A stretch of 64,000 nt of DNA from Bacteroides sp. (GCA_014801225.1 JAAVEO010000010.1:2935-66934); one strand, 5' to 3'. Positions 28,237 through 37,098 are shown, numbered from the stretch's first letter. Notes: generated from the sequence alone by a model not told the origin. Numbers and translations are program-made.

Positions 28237-28677
28237 ATGACACTCAACGACAAAGTAAGGCGATTTTTCGACCGAAACGAGATAACCTATCAATTCCTTC
28301 CTTCCGAGGATGAGAATGAACTCGATTCTTTCGAGGCCGGGTTCAAAGGCCACAACGGTAATTTCAAACTCCGTGTGCTCACCAATGAGGAGGACGAGTG
28401 GATGCTCATTATCGGCTTTCCGGCATTTTCTGTGCCACAGAAATATATGGAGCAAGGAATTCATGCCGCAAATCTTCTCAATCGTGACCGCTTGTTTGTA
28501 TTGTGTTATGTCGATCCTGACGACGGGGAAGTGGCCTATCGTCTTGGTTTGATGGTGCCTCCGGGTACTCCCGATGAAACTATCGAACGGGCTATATGGA
28601 CCGTCTGCGCCGCCACTGACAATGATAATGCATCCTTTATGGAGGCTGTTTTTCGCGATAATGGCGCAATGAACTGA
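28237..28677 (+). CDS. YbjN-like (type III chaperone fold) domain protein
   Basis: A 146-residue soluble acidic protein (KVRRFFDRNEITYQFLPSEDE, LRVLTNEEDEWMLIIGFPAF, RLFVLCYVDPDDGEVAYRLG). The pattern of short beta strands, then an ANLLNRDRLFV helix-strand and a C-terminal helix resembles the YbjN / type III secretion chaperone-like fold; I infer this from the pattern. No catalytic residues. The bioB gene starts 24 bases later, so they may be one transcript. Function unknown. Confidence 0.65.
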   Translation: MTLNDKVRRFFDRNEITYQFLPSEDENELDSFEAGFKGHNGNFKLRVLTNEEDEWMLIIGFPAFSVPQKYMEQGIHAANLLNRDRLFVLCYVDPDDGEVAYRLGLMVPPGTPDETIERAIWTVCAATDNDNASFMEAVFRDNGAMN

Positions 28678-28701
28678 CCCTTTCTCTTAAGACGTGATAA
28701 T

Positions 28702-29661
28702 ATGACTATCGAATCCCTTAAAGAAAAAGTATTGGCGGGAGGCTCCGTCACCCGTGAGGAAGCTGCCTATCTTGCTGCGGTGGAGAATCTTGACGCTCTA
28801 TGCGATGCCGCCAACGAGATAAGCCGTAAATTTCATGGCAATGTGGTGGATTCCTGTTCTATCGTCAACGCCCGCAGTGGCCGTTGCGGCGAGAATTGTA
28901 AATGGTGTGCGCAGTCCGTACATCATAACACCGGATGCGAAACCTACGATTTCCTCGATGAAGAGGAAGTGATGCGTGCTGCCCGTATCAATGAGAAGGA
29001 GGGTATCCGCAGATTCTCTCTCGTGACGAGCGGACGCCGAGTGTCTCGAGCCGATGTGGAGCGCTATTGCAAGGTGATACGCCGATTGAAGGCTGAGACA
29101 AATCTCTATGTTTGTGTCTCAATGGGCCTGATAGGGGAGGAGGAGATGCATATGCTCGCTGATGCCGGTGTGGAACGCTACCATTGTAATATGGAGACTT
29201 CTGAGAAAGTATTCTCCACACTATGCTCATCCCATACCCCGGATGATAAGAAGGCTACAATCGCGGCGGCTCGTAAGGCCGGATTGGATGTTTGCTCCGG
29301 GGGAATCATAGGTATGGGCGAAAGTATGGCCGACCGTATCGATTTTGCTTTCGAACTTGCCGCTCTCGATGTTGATTCCACTCCTATTAATATATTGAAT
29401 CCTATTCCCGGTACACCTCTCCAGCATACTCCTCTCATCAGTGAAGAGGATATCGTGCGTACTGTGGCCTTATTCCGTTTCATTCTTCCTCATAAGGCGC
29501 TCCGCTTCGCCGGAGGCCGTATGCGTCTCAGTCAGGAGAATATGCTACGTATCATGACCGGAGGAATGAACGGTGTGCTGATGGGTGATATGCTTACTAC
29601 TGTCAGCAATACCATAGCCGAAGACCGCGTGCTTTTCGAGAAAGCCGGAATGGAATTTTAA
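28702..29661 (+). CDS. bioB: Biotin synthase
   Basis: A radical SAM enzyme that inserts sulfur into dethiobiotin. The 319-residue product carries the radical SAM cluster motif CGENCKWCAQS at about residues 57-67, then FSLVTSGRRVS, CVSMGLIGEEEM, YHCNMETSEKVF and the BioB-type GGIIGMGES and PINILNPIPGTPL. No other biotin gene lies in the window, so bioB is separated from bioA/D/F here. Related enzymes such as HydE are unlikely because of the GRCGENCKWC and NPIPGTPL pattern. Confidence 0.92.
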   Translation: MTIESLKEKVLAGGSVTREEAAYLAAVENLDALCDAANEISRKFHGNVVDSCSIVNARSGRCGENCKWCAQSVHHNTGCETYDFLDEEEVMRAARINEKEGIRRFSLVTSGRRVSRADVERYCKVIRRLKAETNLYVCVSMGLIGEEEMHMLADAGVERYHCNMETSEKVFSTLCSSHTPDDKKATIAAARKAGLDVCSGGIIGMGESMADRIDFAFELAALDVDSTPINILNPIPGTPLQHTPLISEEDIVRTVALFRFILPHKALRFAGGRMRLSQENMLRIMTGGMNGVLMGDMLTTVSNTIAEDRVLFEKAGMEF

Positions 29662-29672
29662 AATCTTGACAG

Positions 29673-30245
29673 ATGAACTCTCCTGAAAATAACATTGCCT
29701 CCTCTACTCGTTCCGTCATGGGGCATGCCGCTCACGCCGGACTCCCGATGGGGTTATATCTCACGGCTGTCTCGATGTGTCTGCTCGGGAGTCTGAAGCT
29801 TGACGTGCTTCCGATCTTGATGCTCCCCTTGGTATGCGGTATTCCGATTGTGCTTTATCGGCTCATGAAGCGTACGTGTACCGAAGATCCCTCCTGCTGC
29901 AGGGTGTCCTCTCTTTGGCTGATGGGGATATATACATTTATCTTCGGTTCTCTTATCTGTGCTCTGGTATCCAATCTTTATATCGTCTTCATCGAACCCG
30001 GTTTCGTGAAGGATTATATAATGATGGCTATCCGCGATATGGAGAGCTCCCCGAATGCTGAGGCATTCGCTTCCCAGATTGATTTGATGCATAGAGCCGT
30101 GGAGGGACATGCTCTGCCGGGAAGTATGCAGTTCGTGGCCTCGATGGCGTGGACCACTTGCTTCTTCGGATCTCTTCTCTCATTGATTACAGCCCGGGTG
30201 CTCACATGGCGTCGCGCCTCTAAGCGTAGTGGTTTTCCCGGTTAA
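29673..30245 (+). CDS. DUF4199 family membrane protein
   Basis: A 190-residue inner-membrane protein with about four helices (GLPMGLYLTAVSMCLLGSL, VLPILMLPLVCGIPIVLY, SLWLMGIYTFIFGSLICAL, WTTCFFGSLLSLITARVL) and a soluble loop before the last. I recognise it as DUF4199, often next to a GT2 glycosyltransferase in Bacteroidales. It starts 11 bases after bioB and ends 12 bases before the GT2 gene. Function unknown. Confidence 0.75.
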   Translation: MNSPENNIASSTRSVMGHAAHAGLPMGLYLTAVSMCLLGSLKLDVLPILMLPLVCGIPIVLYRLMKRTCTEDPSCCRVSSLWLMGIYTFIFGSLICALVSNLYIVFIEPGFVKDYIMMAIRDMESSPNAEAFASQIDLMHRAVEGHALPGSMQFVASMAWTTCFFGSLLSLITARVLTWRRASKRSGFPG

Positions 30246-30257
30246 TATTTGATAGAA

Positions 30258-31208
30258 ATGGACATTTCAGTAGTAATACCTCTCTTTAACGAGGAAGAAT
30301 CGCTCCCCGAACTCGAAGCCTGGATAAGAAGGGTGATGGAAGCCAACGGATTCTCTTATGAGATTCTATTTGTCAACGATGGCTCCACCGATCGTTCTAT
30401 GGATGTAATAAAGGAGATAGCGGCTGCAAATCCGAATGTGCATGCCGTCTCTTTCTCGCGCAATTATGGCAAGTCTCCGGCTCTCAATGTCGGTTTCGCA
30501 CGTGCGCAGGGAGATGTGGTGATCACTATGGATGCCGATCTTCAAGATAGCCCTGACGAGATTCCTGAACTCTATCGTATGATTACGGAGGATGGCTATG
30601 ATCTGGTGTCGGGGTGGAAGAAGAAGCGTTACGACCCTCTTTCCAAGACTATCCCCACCAAACTGTTTAACGCTACGGCGCGCAAGGTGAGCGGTATCAA
30701 GAATCTCCATGATTTCAATTGCGGCCTAAAGGCTTACAAAAGGCAGGTGGTGAAGCATATCGAAGTTTATGGGGATATGCATCGATATATACCATATTTG
30801 GCTAAGAATGCCGGATATAAGAAGATAGGGGAGAAGGTGGTGCAGCATCAGGCACGCAAATATGGCCATACCAAGTTTGGCCTTGACCGTTTCGTCAATG
30901 GGTATCTCGATTTGGGCACTCTATGGTTCCTCTCCAAATTCGGAGTAAAACCAATGCATATATTCGGTCTGCTCGGTTCGCTGATGTTCATTATCGGTTT
31001 CTTCGCTGTGCTTGTGGTGCTTATACTCAAGTGTGTGAGTCTTTGCTCCGACTCTTATTCGTTCTATGTTACGAATTCGGTGTATTTCTATCTGTCGCTT
31101 GCTGCCATGATCATGGGGTTGCAGTTCTTCCTCACGGGTTTTGTGGGCGAACTGATAGCACGCAATTCCCCCGAACGTAACAATTATCTCATAGGGGAGG
31201 AGTTCTGA
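30258..31208 (+). CDS. GT2 family glycosyltransferase, DPM1/GtrB/ArnC-like, membrane-anchored
   Basis: Probably moves a sugar from a nucleotide donor to a polyprenyl phosphate at the inner membrane. From the ATG at 30258 (MDISVVIPLFNEEES; the track start is TTG) it has 316 residues. The GT-A fold shows VNDGSTDRS, FSRNYGKSPALNVG and the DxD-type MDADLQDSPDEIP; QARKYGHTKFG is a typical GtrB-family motif. Two C-terminal helices (IFGLLGSLMFIIGFFAVLVV, YLSLAAMIMGLQFFLTGFV) anchor it. It shares one base with the next gene (TGATG). Sugar and acceptor are unknown. Confidence 0.9.
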   Translation: MDISVVIPLFNEEESLPELEAWIRRVMEANGFSYEILFVNDGSTDRSMDVIKEIAAANPNVHAVSFSRNYGKSPALNVGFARAQGDVVITMDADLQDSPDEIPELYRMITEDGYDLVSGWKKKRYDPLSKTIPTKLFNATARKVSGIKNLHDFNCGLKAYKRQVVKHIEVYGDMHRYIPYLAKNAGYKKIGEKVVQHQARKYGHTKFGLDRFVNGYLDLGTLWFLSKFGVKPMHIFGLLGSLMFIIGFFAVLVVLILKCVSLCSDSYSFYVTNSVYFYLSLAAMIMGLQFFLTGFVGELIARNSPERNNYLIGEEF

Positions 31209-31750
31209 TGCGTAGGGATATAGTCTCCATGCGTAGCGCGGCGCTGTTACTTCCCTCTGTGGCGGTGATGGCAACCGGGATATCGGCATGCAGTTCGGAG
31301 GAGTGTCTGGAGAATAAGAATTCCCTCCCTCTCGCCGGATTCTATACCTCTCAGCCTGTACCTGAGGCCATATCTCTCGATTCGCTCACTATCTACGGCC
31401 TGGGTGCCCCGGGAGATTCCCTGCTTCATGACTCCGTGCGCAATATAAGCCAAACTTATCTCCCTTTCAGAATAGACGAGGAACGCTCCTCTTTTGTGAT
31501 CCGTTATCTTCAGGAGCCGTTTGGAGATATTGGATTGGCTGATACGATCACTTTCCGTTATGACATTATTCCGTATTTTGTCTCTGCGGCTTGCGGAGCA
31601 GTCTATGAGTATCGGATGCGGTCGATTGCCACTACTAATCATCTCATTGATTCCGTGACGTGTCCCGAAGGGATCATCACCAATCTCAATGCGGAGAATA
31701 TCAGGATTTATTTCCGTGTAGCTTTGTCAGATGAAGACCAAGAGAATTAA
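31208..31750 (+). CDS. DUF6452 family lipoprotein
   Basis: A 180-residue protein with a lipoprotein signal (PSVAVMATGISACSSEEC) and the segment ENKNSLPLAGFYTS that I associate with DUF6452. The rest is beta-rich (SFVIRYLQEPFG, DTITFRYDIIPYFVS). It overlaps the GT2 gene by one base and the next gene by 20 bases, so all three are coupled. In Bacteroidales such genes usually lie next to a DUF6048 gene, as here. Function unknown, probably envelope. Confidence 0.75.
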   Translation: MRRDIVSMRSAALLLPSVAVMATGISACSSEECLENKNSLPLAGFYTSQPVPEAISLDSLTIYGLGAPGDSLLHDSVRNISQTYLPFRIDEERSSFVIRYLQEPFGDIGLADTITFRYDIIPYFVSAACGAVYEYRMRSIATTNHLIDSVTCPEGIITNLNAENIRIYFRVALSDEDQEN

Positions 31751-32615
31751 TCGTAGAATGTGTCTCTCTCATGTCGGTTTGATGGCGCCGTTGGCGGCTG
31801 CCGTCATGAGTGTCGGTGCACTCATGTCGGTATATGCTCAGGATAATACGACGAGGAAGATCACCCCCGTGGAGAATGATGATCATAAACCGCAACAGCC
31901 GATACTTCATTATTTCGACAAACATGGCGAACCTCTTAAGGAACCCGTGCTATTCCTTTCCGAACTTGACACTGTGAAGAAGGTGAAGTCGGGGCCGGTC
32001 TATCCTCTGATGAATTCTGTCAGTGTCGGTGTAAATTTTTTCGATGCTATAATGATGGCTGCCGGGCAGAAGCATGCCGGATTTGATCTTTGGGCTGATC
32101 TCTCGCTTCATAATTGGTTCTTCCCGGTTGTGGAGGCCGGTGTTGGATTCGCGGATAATAAGCCGGAGGAGGGAAAATTTCATTATAAGGGGAAACCATC
32201 GTTCTACGCCAAACTCGGTCTGAACTATAATTTCCTGTATAAGAGTAATCCTGATTATCAGGTGTTTCTTGGTTTGCGGGCCGGTTTCTCCCGGTTCAGT
32301 TATGATATCACTGATATCACGGTGGATTCCCCCTATTGGGGACAATCGAATAATTTCAGTATCATGGGGCAAAGCGCCACTGCTTTCTATGGTGAGGTGC
32401 TCGCCGGAATAAAGGTGAAACTCGTACGTCATCTATCCATGGGCTGGAATGTAAGAGTCCATTTCAAGATGCATACCTCTTCTCCTCTTAATTCCACACC
32501 CTGGTATATTCCCGGATATGGCACCAACGGTCTCCTCGGAGCCTCGTTCTCGCTCATCTATACTATCCCTCTTTCTCATAAGCAACCTGCGGGAGAATCC
32601 GATTTGGCCAATTGA
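31731..32615 (+). CDS. DUF6048 family outer-membrane barrel-like protein
   Basis: A 294-residue exported protein. After a signal peptide (LAAAVMSVGALMSVYAQD) and a short linker come alternating strands typical of a small porin-like barrel (SVSVGVNFFDAIMM, FDLWADLSLHNWFFPVVEAG, FYAKLGLNYNFLY, VFLGLRAGFSRFSYD), ending in SFSLIYTIPL. I recognise it as DUF6048. It overlaps the DUF6452 gene by 20 bases; the lipoprotein and barrel may work together in the outer membrane (inference). Confidence 0.72.
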   Translation: MKTKRINRRMCLSHVGLMAPLAAAVMSVGALMSVYAQDNTTRKITPVENDDHKPQQPILHYFDKHGEPLKEPVLFLSELDTVKKVKSGPVYPLMNSVSVGVNFFDAIMMAAGQKHAGFDLWADLSLHNWFFPVVEAGVGFADNKPEEGKFHYKGKPSFYAKLGLNYNFLYKSNPDYQVFLGLRAGFSRFSYDITDITVDSPYWGQSNNFSIMGQSATAFYGEVLAGIKVKLVRHLSMGWNVRVHFKMHTSSPLNSTPWYIPGYGTNGLLGASFSLIYTIPLSHKQPAGESDLAN

Positions 32616-32653
32616 TGCTGTATAGGGATGTGACTTAAAAATCAGATAGTGGT

Positions 32654-33250
32654 ATGAAGAGGATAGCGAGAAGATGTCTGGTGGCCGGTGTTTGCGTATT
32701 GACGCTCTCTATGGTTGGCCACGGTGCCGGCCGGAAGGTAGCGCCCATAGATATTACTGAAGCGAAGGAGCTTTGTGACGAATTGCCGTTGCAGCCGGTG
32801 GAGGGACTTTGGGATTTCCCTGATGAGAATATGACGGTGATGGTAATGCGCGGGGAAGATGCAAGTGGTAATACTTCCGCCGCGAGATATGCAGTGACGG
32901 TGGTGGAGACTCCCGATGTGCGTCTGATTCCCGGAGATACTATCGGCTGGATTGAAGCCTCTGTGGATCCCAAACTTTTCCGTATGACTCTCTATACTCG
33001 GAAGAATCTCTCCACTCTCATGCAACCGGCAAATATCTTGGTTCGTATTGCCGACGATGGTCGGGCTCTTCAGCTTAAAGTAGAGAAGTGGAGCCTGAAA
33101 CTTAGTCGTATCTCTTTTCTCCCTTCCTTCTGGCGAAGTATAAAGCTTCAGCATGATGACCCTTTGAAACAGTTGCCGGTAGGTATGCGTAGAGTGTATC
33201 CGTTGCCCGAGCAGTTGCCGTCCGAATCACGTGAGATAAGATATCTTTGA
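32654..33250 (+). CDS. Exported protein of unknown function (198 aa)
   Basis: Not recognised. It has an N-terminal signal peptide (CLVAGVCVLTLSMVGHGAG) and a beta-rich body: VEGLWDFPDENMTVMVMRG, RYAVTVVETPDVRLIPGDT, IGWIEASVDPKLFRMTLYT. The G-W-F and strand pattern recalls small calycin-like folds, which is only an impression. It follows the DUF6048 gene by 38 bases and nearly touches the next gene (6 bases), so it is probably part of the same envelope unit. Confidence 0.6.
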   Translation: MKRIARRCLVAGVCVLTLSMVGHGAGRKVAPIDITEAKELCDELPLQPVEGLWDFPDENMTVMVMRGEDASGNTSAARYAVTVVETPDVRLIPGDTIGWIEASVDPKLFRMTLYTRKNLSTLMQPANILVRIADDGRALQLKVEKWSLKLSRISFLPSFWRSIKLQHDDPLKQLPVGMRRVYPLPEQLPSESREIRYL

Positions 33251-33255
33251 ATAGA

Positions 33256-33789
33256 ATGATACGTTTCCATTCAATTAGAATCCTGTTGCCGCTCTTGATA
33301 GCCCTGTTTTTCGGATTCCTCTCCGCTCAGGAAGAGGGGAGTGGCATTGCGTGTGGCAAGAAGGTGGCTACCACGTTAAAATCGCCGGGTAAGCAACAGG
33401 TGAAAAAGAAGAAGATAGATAAGAAGGATGAGGAGGTGGTGCGGCCGCGGGGAGCCGACTCCATAGAATGGGCGCATCGTCTCGTATTTGCCGGTTATGA
33501 CAAGCAGTTGGCCTCCTCTCAGGAGAGTTTCTTTATCAGCAACAGGTCCGAAAGGGAGATAAAGCAGCTGAAAATACGCATTACCTATCTCGACCTTAAG
33601 GGGCGTATGCTTCATCAGCGCGAGGAGGTCCTGAGCGTGGAGATTCCCCCACAGGAGACTCGCAAAGTAGATATAAAAAGCTTCGATGTTCAGCACAGCT
33701 TCTATCACATCCTCAGCAATAAACCCACCCGTCGCGCCACTCCCTTCGATACCCGCATAGAAATCCTCTCTCTCACCCTCAAGAAATAA
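33256..33789 (+). CDS. Exported FxLYD-like protein of unknown function (177 aa)
   Basis: Not recognised with certainty. The ATG at 33256 (MIRFHSIRILLPLLIALFFG) is used because the track start is TTG. A signal peptide is followed by a Lys-rich linker (KQQVKKKKIDKKDEE) and a domain with FISNRSEREIKQLKIRITYLD and VEIPPQETRKVDIKSFD; strands of this kind, a comparison of residues and a modified backbone, recall FxLYD domains (inference). It closes the series that began at bioB, before the rplU promoter. Confidence 0.55.
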   Translation: MIRFHSIRILLPLLIALFFGFLSAQEEGSGIACGKKVATTLKSPGKQQVKKKKIDKKDEEVVRPRGADSIEWAHRLVFAGYDKQLASSQESFFISNRSEREIKQLKIRITYLDLKGRMLHQREEVLSVEIPPQETRKVDIKSFDVQHSFYHILSNKPTRRATPFDTRIEILSLTLKK

Positions 33790-33839
33790 AAGAAAAACAG
33801 AATTTTCTAATGCAAAATTAGATAAATGGGAATAAGAAA

Positions 33840-33871
33840 TTTGGAATGAACGGAAATTTTTTGTAATTTTG
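33840..33871 (+). promoter_or_regulatory. Promoter of rplU-rpmA
   Basis: TTTG, 20 bases, TAATTTTG followed by CGC: an ideal Bacteroidota promoter giving a leader of about 80 bases. Confidence 0.8.
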
Positions 33872-33888
33872 CGCTGTTAAATCCGCCA

Positions 33889-33931
33889 AGGCAGAATCAA
33901 GCGCGTCCGGAAAAGCCGGAAGCCGCCTTAC
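33889..33931 (+). promoter_or_regulatory. Structured leader of rplU
   Basis: AAGGC and GCCTT enclose an inner CCGG/CCGG hairpin between the promoter and the L21 start codon. Ribosomal protein leaders are often bound by the protein product for feedback; this is inference here. Confidence 0.4.
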
Positions 33932-33958
33932 GGAATGAAAAAATTTCTAAATCAACCA

Positions 33959-34282
33959 ATGTACGCAATTGTAGAAATTAAAGGACAGCAGTTCAAAGCC
34001 GAAGAGGGCAAGTATCTGTATGTTCATCATCTCGGCGATGAGGTGAAAGAAGGCGAAGCCGTTACATTCGACAAAGTTCTCCTTCTCGATGCCGACGGCG
34101 ACGTAAAGGTCGGAGCTCCTGCCGTTGAAGGTGCTAAAGTTAACGCTGAAGTACTCGTTCCCCTCGTAAAGGGTGAGAAAGTGATCGTTTTCAAGAAAAA
34201 ACGTCGCAAAGGTTACCGTCGTAAGAACGGCCACCGTCAGTGCTTCACAAAAGTCTTAATCAAAAACATCGAAAAAGCTTAA
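33959..34282 (+). CDS. rplU: 50S ribosomal protein L21
   Basis: Large-subunit ribosomal protein of 107 residues that binds 23S rRNA. The ATG at 33959 ([17 protein letters not shown]) matches the usual L21 start; the ATG at 33935 would add eight atypical residues. The C-terminal [19 protein letters not shown] with its basic [14 protein letters not shown] signature identifies the family. L27 follows 6 bases later, the usual pair. Confidence 0.97.
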   Translation: MYAIVEIKGQQFKAEEGKYLYVHHLGDEVKEGEAVTFDKVLLLDADGDVKVGAPAVEGAKVNAEVLVPLVKGEKVIVFKKKRRKGYRRKNGHRQCFTKVLIKNIEKA

Positions 34283-34288
34283 AGAGAT

Positions 34289-34552
34289 ATGGCACATAAA
34301 AAAGGTGTCGGCAGTTCTAAGAACGGCCGTGAATCAGAAAGCAAACGCCTCGGCGTGAAGATCTTCGGTGGCTCCAACTGCAAAGCCGGCAACATCATCA
34401 AGCGTCAGCGCGGCACACAGCACCATCCCGGTCTTAATGTAGGTATGGGTAAGGACCACACTCTCTTCGCTCTCATCGACGGCGTAGTAGTGTTCACTAC
34501 AGGCAAAGAGGGCCGCAAGTTCATCAACGTAGAGTCCCACAAAGCCAACTAA
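34289..34552 (+). CDS. rpmA: 50S ribosomal protein L27
   Basis: Large-subunit ribosomal protein of 87 residues whose N-terminus reaches the peptidyl-transferase centre. [19 protein letters not shown] and the [15 protein letters not shown] signature are typical. The protein starts directly with AHKKG, without the cleaved N-terminal extension seen in Firmicutes. It is co-transcribed with rplU and followed by a strong terminator. Confidence 0.98.
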   Translation: MAHKKGVGSSKNGRESESKRLGVKIFGGSNCKAGNIIKRQRGTQHHPGLNVGMGKDHTLFALIDGVVVFTTGKEGRKFINVESHKAN

Positions 34553-34591
34553 TCCCGACTCACCGTCTGCCTCCGGCAGACACAGTACAAA

Positions 34592-34640
34592 TAATAAAAA
34601 GGACTCAAGGAATTCCAATTCCTTGAGTCCTTTTTATTAT
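34592..34640 (+). terminator. Terminator after rpmA
   Basis: A near-perfect long hairpin: AAAAAGGACTCAAGGAATT, two-base centre, and its complement ending in TTTTTATTAT. It works as a terminator on either strand. Confidence 0.92.
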
Positions 34641-34804
34641 TTCTCGATTCTGTCCTAAAAATGTCAAAAAATTTAGCGGCATGGCGTGGCATGGATACTA
34701 TTTCTTTGAGTATGTCTGTGCGACGACACAATAACGTATCATGTCATATAACCTTATTCGTACGTGCTCATTAGAAATCTTTTTTATAAAAACTAAAGAA
34801 ATAG
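34641..34804. other. Intergenic region, nothing recognised
   Basis: About 160 bases between the rpmA terminator and the blaI-type promoter; no ORF, hairpin or repeat of note. Confidence 0.4.
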
Positions 34805-34836
34805 TTTGCACAACTAAATAATTAGTTATATCTTTG
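34805..34836 (+). promoter_or_regulatory. Promoter and BlaI-type operator of the regulator/M56 pair
   Basis: TTTG, 20 bases, TATCTTTG. Between the boxes (34812-34827) lies the inverted repeat AACTAA-ATAA-TTAGTT. A repressor bound there would block the promoter, which fits autoregulation by the BlaI-type protein encoded next. Confidence 0.75.
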
Positions 34837-34871
34837 CCCTCGAAAAGAAATTATTACCAAAACACGTACCT

Positions 34872-35276
34872 ATGAACATAAAACGACGAGGGCGTAAGCC
34901 TCTTGCTATAACGGAGAAGGAGTTTGAGATTATGAAACTCCTTTGGCAACACGGCCCATTGTTTGTCAGGGAGATGTTGCAATATTATCCCGATCCCAAA
35001 CCTCATTTCAACACTGTCTCCACCACAGTCAGAAATCTGGAGGAGAAGGGGTATATCGGGCATGAAGCCGTTGGAGGTTCATATCGTTACCATTCCTTGG
35101 CAGAAGAACAGCAATTTCGTGACAAATCCTTGAAAGAACTTGTCGCTAATTTCTTTAATAATTCTTACCGTTCGGCTGTATCTGCTTTAGTTGAGGAGGA
35201 GAAGATCAGCATTGATGAACTCAAAGAGATTATCGATCTGATTGAAAAGAAATCACAGAAGCCGCCAACCGTCTAA
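34872..35276 (+). CDS. BlaI/MecI/CopY-family transcriptional repressor
   Basis: A winged-helix repressor of 134 residues. The N-terminal domain (ITEKEFEIMKLLWQHGPLFVREMLQYY, then NTVSTTVRNLEEKGYIGHEAVG) is the Penicillinase_R fold; the C-terminal helices (SALVEEEKISIDELKEIIDLI) form the dimer region. In BlaI systems the M56 partner causes cleavage of the repressor; the M56 gene follows after 13 bases. The operator in its promoter supports self-repression. Inducer unknown; no beta-lactamase lies nearby. Confidence 0.9.
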   Translation: MNIKRRGRKPLAITEKEFEIMKLLWQHGPLFVREMLQYYPDPKPHFNTVSTTVRNLEEKGYIGHEAVGGSYRYHSLAEEQQFRDKSLKELVANFFNNSYRSAVSALVEEEKISIDELKEIIDLIEKKSQKPPTV

Positions 35277-35289
35277 ATATATATTGACT

Positions 35290-36975
35290 ATGGGTGAAAT
35301 TTTAACATATTCGTTAAGCTCCGCTCTTATACTAATGGTCCTGTACTTGGTATATCGGCCGGTGAAGGCTCCGGATAACAATGCGTCGTTTAATCGCGTT
35401 CTTTTATGGAGCGTCTATGCCGTGGCGCTCTTATCGCCTGCTCTGTATACCCCTGTCAGCAATTTAATCCATCATTCGGCCCGCTCTGCAGATGAGGTGT
35501 TAATCCTGATGGAGCAGGTGGAATTCGGGGAGATAGTTGTTAAAAGCGAGCCTGTGAATTATGCTTTATCCTTTTTATTATGGATATATCTTGCCGGGAT
35601 AGTAATTGCAATTGGATTGACTGCGATCAATCTCTTCAGGATTTTCAAAATAATACGCAACGGCAAATATCTTGAAATAGAGGGACAAAAAGTAATCTTT
35701 ACACGCCGAAGTGATGTGGCTCCGTTCAGCTTCTTGGGGTTTATCGTCGTTTCGGATGAAGATTCTGCCGAACACTTTCAGCTTATCCTCCGCCATGAGT
35801 ATTTGCATATAAAGTTCTGTCATTGGATTGATCTATTCTTTGCTCAAGCGGTTTGTATCTTCCAATGGTATAATCCGGCCGCATGGCTGATGCGTAGGGA
35901 GCTTAAGAACGTACACGAATATCAAGTGGATAGATGTATGGTCAATTCCGGTGTGGATATTCGGAAATATCAATTATTGCTTATAGAAAAGGCTGTCGGC
36001 GCGAGATTCCCGTCACTTGCCAACAGCCTGAATCATAGTAAACTTAAAAAACGTATCACCATGATGTACAATCAAAAAAGAGTTCGTGGCGGCCGCTTGC
36101 TTCGCCCGCTGCTTCTGCTTCCCGCCTTGGGAACAGCCTTATGGCTGACAAATCAGCCGGCGGTGGCTTCGGCTATGGATTCCATCGCGGCCTCTTCGCT
36201 CGTAGCCTCTGACGCCGAAACATCCGCCAAAATTACAAATTTCATCTCAAAACCCACACAGGATTCGTCGGAAAATTCTCAGGCGAGCTCTCAGACTGAG
36301 CAGACTGTCCGGAAGGTTGCTTCAAAAAAGGGTGACGCCGAGCCTCAGAAAAAATCCGACCCTTATTTGGCCGTGGAGAAAGTAGCGGAATATCCCGGCG
36401 GAATGTCCGCTCTGATGAATTTCCTCTCGGAAAACATTAAGTATCCGGAAGGTAGTAGTGCCACCGGAAGGGTAATTGTGCGCTTCGTAGTGGAGGCCGA
36501 TGGATCGATAGGAGATGTATCGATTATCCGACCTATCTCTCCGGAATTGGCTGCTGAGGCCAAGAGAGTGGTGAAGATGATGCCTCGATGGATTCCGGGT
36601 GAAGTCGGCGGCAAACCGGTAGCCTCCTATTACAACATTCCTATCAGTTTCCAGACAGGACCGACGTCCGGAAAGACAGCGTCCGGCCAAGACAGCAATG
36701 GGAAATCTGATTTCCTGTCGAAGTCTGTCTCCACCTCCACTACATCGGATGGCAAGACGAAGACCACACTCACTATCACTTCCACATCCGGCGATGGCTC
36801 TACGTCTGTTTCCACCACATCCACCGGTAGCGGTCAGCCTAAGTATGAGGTGTATGTCGATGGCAAGAAATTTGATGGAGATTTGTCGGAAATATCTTCC
36901 TCAAGCATAGCCTCCATGAGAGTAGACCAGACAGACGATGCGCCTGCGAAAATCTACATCACTTTGAAGAAATGA
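35290..36975 (+). CDS. BlaR1-like M56 metallopeptidase with TonB C-terminal and plug-like domains
   Basis: A membrane sensor-protease of 561 residues. The ATG at 35290 (MGEILTYSLSSALIL) is used; the track start is TTG. Three helices precede the zinc motif HEYLHIKFCH (M56 family), then NVHEYQVDRC and another helix near residue 290. Instead of a penicillin-binding sensor, the periplasmic part has a TonB C-terminal domain (YPGGMSALMNFLSENIKYPE, ATGRVIVRFVVEADGSI), a Ser/Thr-rich linker, and a last domain (YEVYVDGKKFDGDLSEISSS, ending AKIYITLKK) that resembles TonB-receptor plug fragments. It may sense envelope state through TonB-type contacts (inference). Confidence 0.88.
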   Translation: MGEILTYSLSSALILMVLYLVYRPVKAPDNNASFNRVLLWSVYAVALLSPALYTPVSNLIHHSARSADEVLILMEQVEFGEIVVKSEPVNYALSFLLWIYLAGIVIAIGLTAINLFRIFKIIRNGKYLEIEGQKVIFTRRSDVAPFSFLGFIVVSDEDSAEHFQLILRHEYLHIKFCHWIDLFFAQAVCIFQWYNPAAWLMRRELKNVHEYQVDRCMVNSGVDIRKYQLLLIEKAVGARFPSLANSLNHSKLKKRITMMYNQKRVRGGRLLRPLLLLPALGTALWLTNQPAVASAMDSIAASSLVASDAETSAKITNFISKPTQDSSENSQASSQTEQTVRKVASKKGDAEPQKKSDPYLAVEKVAEYPGGMSALMNFLSENIKYPEGSSATGRVIVRFVVEADGSIGDVSIIRPISPELAAEAKRVVKMMPRWIPGEVGGKPVASYYNIPISFQTGPTSGKTASGQDSNGKSDFLSKSVSTSTTSDGKTKTTLTITSTSGDGSTSVSTTSTGSGQPKYEVYVDGKKFDGDLSEISSSSIASMRVDQTDDAPAKIYITLKK

Positions 36976-37039
36976 CCTTCTGCCTGAAAAGCACAGTGAC
37001 TATTGTCAAGTAGAATTTCAGCTAAGGTAAAAGATGTAG

Positions 37040-37075
37040 GTCGGGGCGTGAGATTAAAGAATCTCACGCCCCGAC
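37040..37075. terminator. Bidirectional terminator
   Basis: GTCGGGGCGTGAGATT and its exact complement with a 4-base loop lie between the convergent M56 and cysteine desulfidase-family genes. U tracts are short on both strands. Confidence 0.75.
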
Positions 37076-37098
37076 TTGTATATTTGAGCGGATGTGAA

